Below, piece by piece: positions 59,929-64,000 of a stretch of DNA of 64,000 bases. The stretch is from Streptomyces roseoverticillatus (lineage in GTDB: Bacteria > Actinomycetota > Actinomycetes > Streptomycetales > Streptomycetaceae), in assembly GCF_000719265.1 (NCBI RefSeq), contig NZ_JOFL01000015.1:62001-126000 (forward strand). Direction: 5' to 3'. Under the pieces are notes generated by a model. That model was not told the origin of the DNA, ran no database searches, and was given only the letters and a program-made list of their open reading frames with translations. The first letter of the stretch is position 1. Every line of letters starts with the position of its first letter. The position numbers and the translations under genes are program-made.

Positions 59929-61395
59929 TCACGAGCGGGAGTCGCGGTTCAGTTCCGCCTCGGCCGCGGCGAGCGCCGCGAACTCCTCCTCGGGCGCCCC
60001 GGCGACGAGCCGGTGCCGGCTCCAGCAGGCGAAGTACACGGCGGCGACGGCGTAGACGCCGAGGGCGACGAGCGCGGCGGTGACGTCGACGAGGAAGGTC
60101 GCCACGAGCGCCGCGCAGGCCAGCAGGAGGGCCAGCGCCGACGTCACGACGCCGCCGGGCGTGCGGTAGGGCCGCGCCAGCCCCGGCTCGCGGCGGCGCA
60201 GCACGATGTGGGAGAGCGACATCAGCGCGTACGAGATGGTGGCGCCGAACACGGCCACGTTCAGCATCCGCGCGCCGTCGCCGCTGGCCGCCGCCAGCGT
60301 GAAGCCGATCGCGCCGGGCACGACCAGGCCGAGCCAGGGGGCCTTGCGGCGGCTGGTGAGGGAGAGGGAGCGGGGGAGGTAGCCGGCCCGGGAGAGGGCG
60401 AAGAGCTGCCGCGATCCGGCGTAGATGAGGGAGAAGAAGGAGGCCACCAGGCCCGCGAGCCCGGCGTAGTTGACGATCCGGCCGAGCACGGTGGGGTGCC
60501 CGTCGGGCTGCACGGCGGCCACGAGCGGGTTCCCGGCGTCCTTCAGGGCGTCCGCGCCGCCCGCGCCGGTCGAGGCGAGGAAGGTAAGGAGGGCGAGCAC
60601 CAGCAGGATGCCCATCGCGGCGGCCATGGCCCGGGGCAGCGACCGCACGGGGTCTTTGGTCTCCTCGGCGGCGAGCGGCACGCCCTCGACGCCGAGGAAG
60701 AACCACATCCCGAAGGGGAAGGACGCCCAGATGCCGAGCAGTCCGAACGGCAGCCAGGAGGACGAGCCGAGGGCGCTCGTGTCGGCGGGGATGTCGTGCA
60801 GGCGGGCCGCGTCGAAGTCGGTCAGCGCGCCCGCCGCGAAGATCAGCAGCGCGGCGACGGCGACGCCGGTGACGACGAAGCTGAACCGCAGCGCCTCGCC
60901 CACGCCCCACAGGTGGATGCCGATGAAGAGGACGAAGCAGGCGAGGTACACGGGCCAGGAGGAGGTGAGCCCGAACAGGCCGAGCGACTCGACGTAGTCG
61001 CCGATGAAGAGGGAGATCGCCGCGGGTGCGAGGACGTACTCGATGAGGATGGCGGTGCCGGTGAGGAAGCCGCCCCACGGGCCGAGCGCGCGCCGCGCGA
61101 AGCCGTAACCCCCGCCCGCCGTCGGCAGGATGGCGGCGAGCTCGGCGAGGGCGAAGACCATGCAGGTGTACATCAGCCCCATGAGGGCGGCGGCGACGGC
61201 GAGGCCGCCGAAGCCGCCGTGCGCGAGGCCGAAGTTCCAGCCGGAGAAGTCGCCGGAGACGACGTAGGCGACGCCGAGGCCGGTGAGGAGCAGGGGGCCG
61301 GCGCTGCCGCGGCGCAGCGTGCGCTTCTCCAGGTAGTCCGCCGGCCGGTCCGAGGCGCGTGGTGGTGCCGTGGGTGTCTCCGTGCGTTCGGGCAT
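59929..61395 (-). CDS. APC-family amino acid/ethanolamine permease
   Basis: 488 aa from ATG 61395 (AGGAG upstream). About 12 membrane helices start at LRRGSAGPLLLTGLGVAYVVSGDFSGWNFG, the wording of ethanolamine permeases (EutP/EatA-type). GGGYGFARRALGPWGGFLTG and FFLGVEGVPLAAEETKDPVRSLPRAM are family landmarks. The C-terminus is acidic. It lies next to a GlnA4-like ligase, a GntR regulator and an aldehyde dehydrogenase, so ethanolamine or a related amine is the best guess for substrate. An AAAGGTAT/ATACCTTT palindrome lies 26 bp upstream of the start. Confidence 0.85.
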   Translation of the reverse strand: MPERTETPTAPPRASDRPADYLEKRTLRRGSAGPLLLTGLGVAYVVSGDFSGWNFGLAHGGFGGLAVAAALMGLMYTCMVFALAELAAILPTAGGGYGFARRALGPWGGFLTGTAILIEYVLAPAAISLFIGDYVESLGLFGLTSSWPVYLACFVLFIGIHLWGVGEALRFSFVVTGVAVAALLIFAAGALTDFDAARLHDIPADTSALGSSSWLPFGLLGIWASFPFGMWFFLGVEGVPLAAEETKDPVRSLPRAMAAAMGILLVLALLTFLASTGAGGADALKDAGNPLVAAVQPDGHPTVLGRIVNYAGLAGLVASFFSLIYAGSRQLFALSRAGYLPRSLSLTSRRKAPWLGLVVPGAIGFTLAAASGDGARMLNVAVFGATISYALMSLSHIVLRRREPGLARPYRTPGGVVTSALALLLACAALVATFLVDVTAALVALGVYAVAAVYFACWSRHRLVAGAPEEEFAALAAAEAELNRDSRS

Positions 61396-61420
61396 GCTGC
61401 CGCTCCTGCCTCGGGGAGGT

Positions 61421-61442
61421 AAAGGTATTGCGGCATACCTTT
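61421..61442 (-). promoter_or_regulatory. AAAGGTAT-N6-ATACCTTT operator candidate upstream of the permease
   Basis: A perfect 8-bp inverted repeat with a 6-nt spacer, 26 bp before the permease start. Placement between permease and GntR genes suggests control by the FCD-GntR protein. Confidence 0.6.
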
Positions 61443-61509
61443 GCCCCGGCGTGGCTGATCCGGCAACCCTCTTGCGTAAAAGACTGGTTACGAGAGGGGT
61501 CCTCGCGGG

Positions 61510-62241
61510 TTACGCCAGGAAGCCCCGCAGCAGCGCCGCCGTCCCGCAGCAGTGCTCGCGCATCACCTCGCGCGCCCCTTCCGCGTCGCCGTCGAGGACC
61601 GCCTCCACGAGCGCGGTGTGCTGCTGCTGCGAGTGCTCCAGGTTCCGGACCAGCAGCGGAATGCAGTCCAGCAGGTCGTTGACCGTCGCGCGGACCGCGG
61701 CGTACCGCTCGGCCAGCGACGGGGATCCCGACAGCTCGGCGAGCGTCAGGTGGAACAGCGTGTCCGCGCGGCGATATCCGGCCAGCGGCGCGTCGTGCGT
61801 GGCGGCCAGCGCGGCCCGCAGCCGCCCGGCACCGCCCTCGGGCAGCCCGTGCGCGGCGCACAGCCCGGCCGCGCCCACCTCCAGCACCTCGCGGAAGCGC
61901 AGCGTGTCCTCGACGTCGACGGAGGCGACCCGGCGCCGCAGTTCGTCCTCGCCCGCGGTGGCGGGCCGCGCCAGCACGAACGTGCCGCCGTAGCGGCCGC
62001 GCCGGCTCTCGACCAGCCCCTGGTCCTGCAGGACCTTCAGCACCTCGCGCAGCGTCACCCGGCTCACGTGCAGCCGGTCGGCCAACTCCCGCTCGGCGGG
62101 CAGCCGTTCCCCCTCGGCCACCAGGCCCAGTCGCATGATCTGCAGTATCTGCTCCAGCGCTTCCTCGAAGCCGTTGCCCGCGCGGACCGGCCGCAGCACC
62201 GGCGCCAGCCGGTCCGTCCGGTCCGCCGCATGATCGTTCAT
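61510..62241 (-). CDS. GntR-family (FCD/FadR) transcriptional regulator
   Basis: 243 aa from ATG 62241 (GGGAAGAGG upstream). The GntR winged helix covers about 24-90 (EQILQIMRLGLVAEGERLPAERELADRLHVSRVTLREVLKVLQDQGLVESRRGRYGG). The FCD all-helical domain has metal/effector-binding Asp/His: DTLFHLTLAEL and HSQQQHTALVEAVLDGD. The orthologous position in S. coelicolor (SCO1614) is, from memory, a regulator linked to ethanolamine/GlnA4 control. It is divergent from glnA4 with a 71-bp gap and upstream of the permease, so it likely governs both directions. Confidence 0.9.
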   Translation of the reverse strand: MNDHAADRTDRLAPVLRPVRAGNGFEEALEQILQIMRLGLVAEGERLPAERELADRLHVSRVTLREVLKVLQDQGLVESRRGRYGGTFVLARPATAGEDELRRRVASVDVEDTLRFREVLEVGAAGLCAAHGLPEGGAGRLRAALAATHDAPLAGYRRADTLFHLTLAELSGSPSLAERYAAVRATVNDLLDCIPLLVRNLEHSQQQHTALVEAVLDGDAEGAREVMREHCCGTAALLRGFLA

Positions 62242-62312
62242 CTGACCTCTTCCCTTTAATGGTCTACAGCCCTACCTTAAGACCTCCGGTCGCACCGACA
62301 GGAGGCATCACC
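62242..62312. promoter_or_regulatory. divergent GntR/glnA4 promoter with GGTCT-N14-AGACC
   Basis: TTAATGGTCTACA and TACCTTAAGACC at 62256-62284 contain GGTCT/AGACC arms and TTAA steps, an imperfect palindrome. TACCTT is shared with the permease operator. It is a plausible autoregulatory GntR site. Confidence 0.45.
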
Positions 62313-63680
62313 GTGGCAGACCCCACGCCCCCGCTCGCCGTCGAGGAGCTGCGCAGGCTGGTCGACACCGGGGAGATCGACACCGTCGTCCTCGCCTTCA
62401 CCGACATGCAGGGACGACTCCAGGGGAAGCGGTTCGCCGCGCGGTTCTTCCTCGACGACGTCCTCGACCACGGCACCGAGGGCTGCAACTACCTCCTCGC
62501 CGTGGACGTCGACCTCAACACCGTCGGCGGCTACGCCATGTCGTCCTGGGAGCGCGGCTACGGCGACTTCGCCATGCGCGGCGACCTCTCCACCCTGCGC
62601 CGCACCCCCTGGAACCCCGGCACGGCGCTCCTCACCGCCGACCTCGCCTGGCACGACGGCTCGCCCGTCCTCGCCTCGCCCCGGCAGATCCTGCGCCGCC
62701 AGCTCGACCGGCTGGCCGAGCGCGGCTGGAGCGCCTACGCGGGCACCGAGCTGGAGTTCATCGTCTTCAAGGACACGTACGAGGAGGCCTGGAACCGCGG
62801 CTACCGCGGCATGACCCCGGCCAACCAGTACAACTGCGACTACTCCGTCCTCGGCACCGGCCGCGTCGAGCCCCTCCTGCGGCGCATCCGCAACGAGATG
62901 GGCGCCGCCGGGATGACCGTGGAGTCCGCCAAGGGCGAGTGCAACCTCGGCCAGCACGAGATCGCCTTCCGCTACGACGAGGCCCTCACCACCTGCGACC
63001 AGCACGCCGTCTACAAGACCGGCGCGAAGGAGATCGCCTCCCAGGAGGGCATGGCGCTCACCTTCATGGCCAAGTACGACGAGCGCGAGGGCAACTCCTG
63101 CCACATCCACCTCTCGCTGCGCGACGAGGCCGGGCGGCCCGTCCTCGCCGACGACGAGGGCCCGTACGGCATGTCGAAGACGATGCGGCACTTCCTCGCC
63201 GGACAGCTCGCCGCGCTGCGCGACTTCACCCTCCTCTACGCCCCCAACATCAACTCGTACAAGCGGTTCCGGCCCGGCTCCTTCGCCCCCACCGCCGTCG
63301 CCTGGGGCCCCGACAACCGCACCTGCGCCCTGCGCGTCATCGGCCACGGCCACTCCCACCGCTTCGAGAACCGCCTGCCGGGCGGGGACGTCAACCCCTA
63401 CCTCGCCGTCGCGGGCATGGTGGCCGCCGGCCTCTACGGCGTCGAGCACGAACTGGAGCTGCCCGAGGTCTGTACCGGCAACGCCTACGCGGGCGACGCG
63501 CAGCACGTCCCCGCCACCCTGCGCGAGGCCGCCGCCCTCTGGGAGGCCAGCCCGATAGCGCGGGAGGCCTTCGGCGACGAAGTCGTCGAGCACTACCTGC
63601 ACATGGCGCGCGTCGAGCAGGAGGCCTACGACACGGCCGTCACGGACTGGGAGCGGTTCCGCTCCTTCGAGCGGATGTGA
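62313..63680 (+). CDS. glnA4: GlnA4-like glutamine-synthetase family ligase (gamma-glutamylethanolamide synthetase)
   Basis: 455 aa from GTG 62313 (AGGAGG upstream). GS-I fold: N-terminal beta-grasp with FTDMQGRLQGKRF (about 30-42); metal-ligand Glu in AGTELEFIVF; ESAKGECNLGQHEIAF (second metal site); HIHLSL; PNINSYKRFRPGSFAPTAVAWGPDNRTCALRV (ATP/substrate site); ENRLPGGDVNPYLA. True GlnA has a conserved Asp50 and Glu327 pattern for ammonium; this protein differs there, as GlnA-like amine ligases do. In S. coelicolor the syntenic SCO1613 glutamylates ethanolamine. The neighbouring permease, GntR and aldehyde dehydrogenase fit that pathway. Symbol assigned by context. Confidence 0.85.
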   Translation: MADPTPPLAVEELRRLVDTGEIDTVVLAFTDMQGRLQGKRFAARFFLDDVLDHGTEGCNYLLAVDVDLNTVGGYAMSSWERGYGDFAMRGDLSTLRRTPWNPGTALLTADLAWHDGSPVLASPRQILRRQLDRLAERGWSAYAGTELEFIVFKDTYEEAWNRGYRGMTPANQYNCDYSVLGTGRVEPLLRRIRNEMGAAGMTVESAKGECNLGQHEIAFRYDEALTTCDQHAVYKTGAKEIASQEGMALTFMAKYDEREGNSCHIHLSLRDEAGRPVLADDEGPYGMSKTMRHFLAGQLAALRDFTLLYAPNINSYKRFRPGSFAPTAVAWGPDNRTCALRVIGHGHSHRFENRLPGGDVNPYLAVAGMVAAGLYGVEHELELPEVCTGNAYAGDAQHVPATLREAAALWEASPIAREAFGDEVVEHYLHMARVEQEAYDTAVTDWERFRSFERM

Positions 63681-63835
63681 CCCCGCCACGTTGTGGGCAG
63701 GCGTTCCGCAGGGCTGGGGGCACCGCCCAGCGGTAGCTGGGGGAGGGTGGGCACAACGCGACCACCGGCGTTCAGCCGCGTACGAATCGGTAACCCGGCC
63801 GCCGGGGCGGCGGAACGAACGAGCAGGGAGACGAC

Positions 63836-64000
63836 TTGCACGAGCACCACGTGATCAACCCGGCGACCGAGGAACTCGTCGCCACCGTCCCCGCGGCGAC
63901 GCCGCAAGACGTCGACGCGGCAGTCCGCCGCGCCGCCGGAGCCCAGCGCGGCTGGGCCGCCCTCGCCCCCGGCGACCGCGCCCGCCACCTGCGCCGCTTC
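63836..64000 (+). CDS. aldehyde dehydrogenase (N-terminal fragment, right edge)
   Basis: 55 codons are visible from TTG 63836, six nt after AGGGAG. Residues MHEHHVINPATEELVATVPAATPQDVDAAVRRAA... match the N-terminal strand and helix of NAD-dependent aldehyde dehydrogenases. The catalytic Cys and Glu lie outside the window. In the pathway suggested by the cluster it would oxidise an aminoaldehyde-type intermediate made from the glutamylated amine. The 155-bp gap to glnA4 has no strong terminator, so read-through transcription is possible. Confidence 0.8.
   Translation, partial: MHEHHVINPATEELVATVPAATPQDVDAAVRRAAGAQRGWAALAPGDRARHLRRF

Overview
The window looks like the chromosome of a Streptomyces or very close streptomycete. 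Base composition is very GC-rich with third-position GC bias. GTG and TTG starts and AGGAG-type ribosome sites are common. It also carries actinobacterial hallmarks: the mycothiol ligase mshC, a Pup-proteasome locus, a gylR-type glycerol operon and an IdeR/DmdR1-like iron box. From memory, the gene order matches the SCO1612-SCO1667 region of S. coelicolor in reverse, but no alignment was run. I see no rRNA, tRNA, CRISPR array, insertion sequence or prophage; this is core chromosome.

Layout. (1) 1-6.2 kb: a RecD-like helicase with a degraded P-loop (cut by the left edge), an aldo/keto reductase, an F420-type LLM oxidoreductase, a ferritin-like protein and a CorA channel. (2) 6.3-9.9 kb: a conserved actinobacterial block of histidine phosphatase, DUF3090 protein, SCO1662-family kinase-like protein and mshC. 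(3) 10-13.6 kb: metH on the minus strand, convergent with mshC across two strong hairpins. (4) 13.8-18.9 kb: glycerol regulon gylR, then glpF-glpK-glpD with candidate operators. (5) 19-25.8 kb: a membrane-anchored GH18-like protein, a PAC2 protein, a HAD hydrolase, and two tandem family-5 solute-binding lipoproteins with no permease or ATPase beside them. (6) 25.8-30.8 kb: orphan NarL-type regulator, Cas4/AddB-like nuclease, site-2 protease, TrmI and a small membrane protein. (7) 30.8-41.2 kb: ferredoxin and the pupylation/proteasome set mpa-dop-pup-prcB-prcA, then a LacI/MFS pair, then pafA. (8) 41.3-50.9 kb: two FKBP isomerases, pafB-pafC, two small proteins, tatA-tatC, a lipid kinase and a HelY-type helicase. 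(9) 51-58.9 kb: iron-regulated siderophore-interacting protein, 5'-3' exonuclease, an OpuA-type compatible-solute ABC transporter with fused permease and binding protein, a cytosolic metal/cobalamin-receptor-like protein, a TehA/SLAC1 channel and a LysR regulator. (10) 59.1-64 kb: an ethanolamine/polyamine-type cluster with class-I-amidotransferase-fold hydrolase, APC permease, FCD-GntR regulator, a GlnA4-like glutamate-amine ligase and the start of an aldehyde dehydrogenase.

How the parts fit. The proteasome genes form a complete Pup cycle: Dop deamidates Pup, PafA ligates it, Mpa unfolds tagged proteins into PrcAB, and Dop removes the tag. PafBC is the WYL regulator pair named from this neighbourhood. 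The glycerol operon gives uptake, phosphorylation and oxidation under an IclR regulator. The right-hand cluster plausibly imports an amine, glutamylates it, oxidises it and releases glutamate. Many of these genes (mshC block, metH, PAC2, RecB-like nuclease, trmI, mpa-dop-pup-prcBA, pafA, pafBC, tatAC, helY, exonuclease) also cluster in mycobacteria, so much of the window is an old actinobacterial neighbourhood.

Most notable signals: a recurring TAnnnT -10 box ending exactly 6 nt before the start codon in six genes (probable leaderless mRNAs); the mshC block with a phosphatase that could fill a gap in mycothiol synthesis; operator candidates for gylR, LacI/MFS, DmdR1 and GntR; a dispersed palindromic repeat shared by two convergent gaps; and 21-bp duplications at stop codons.
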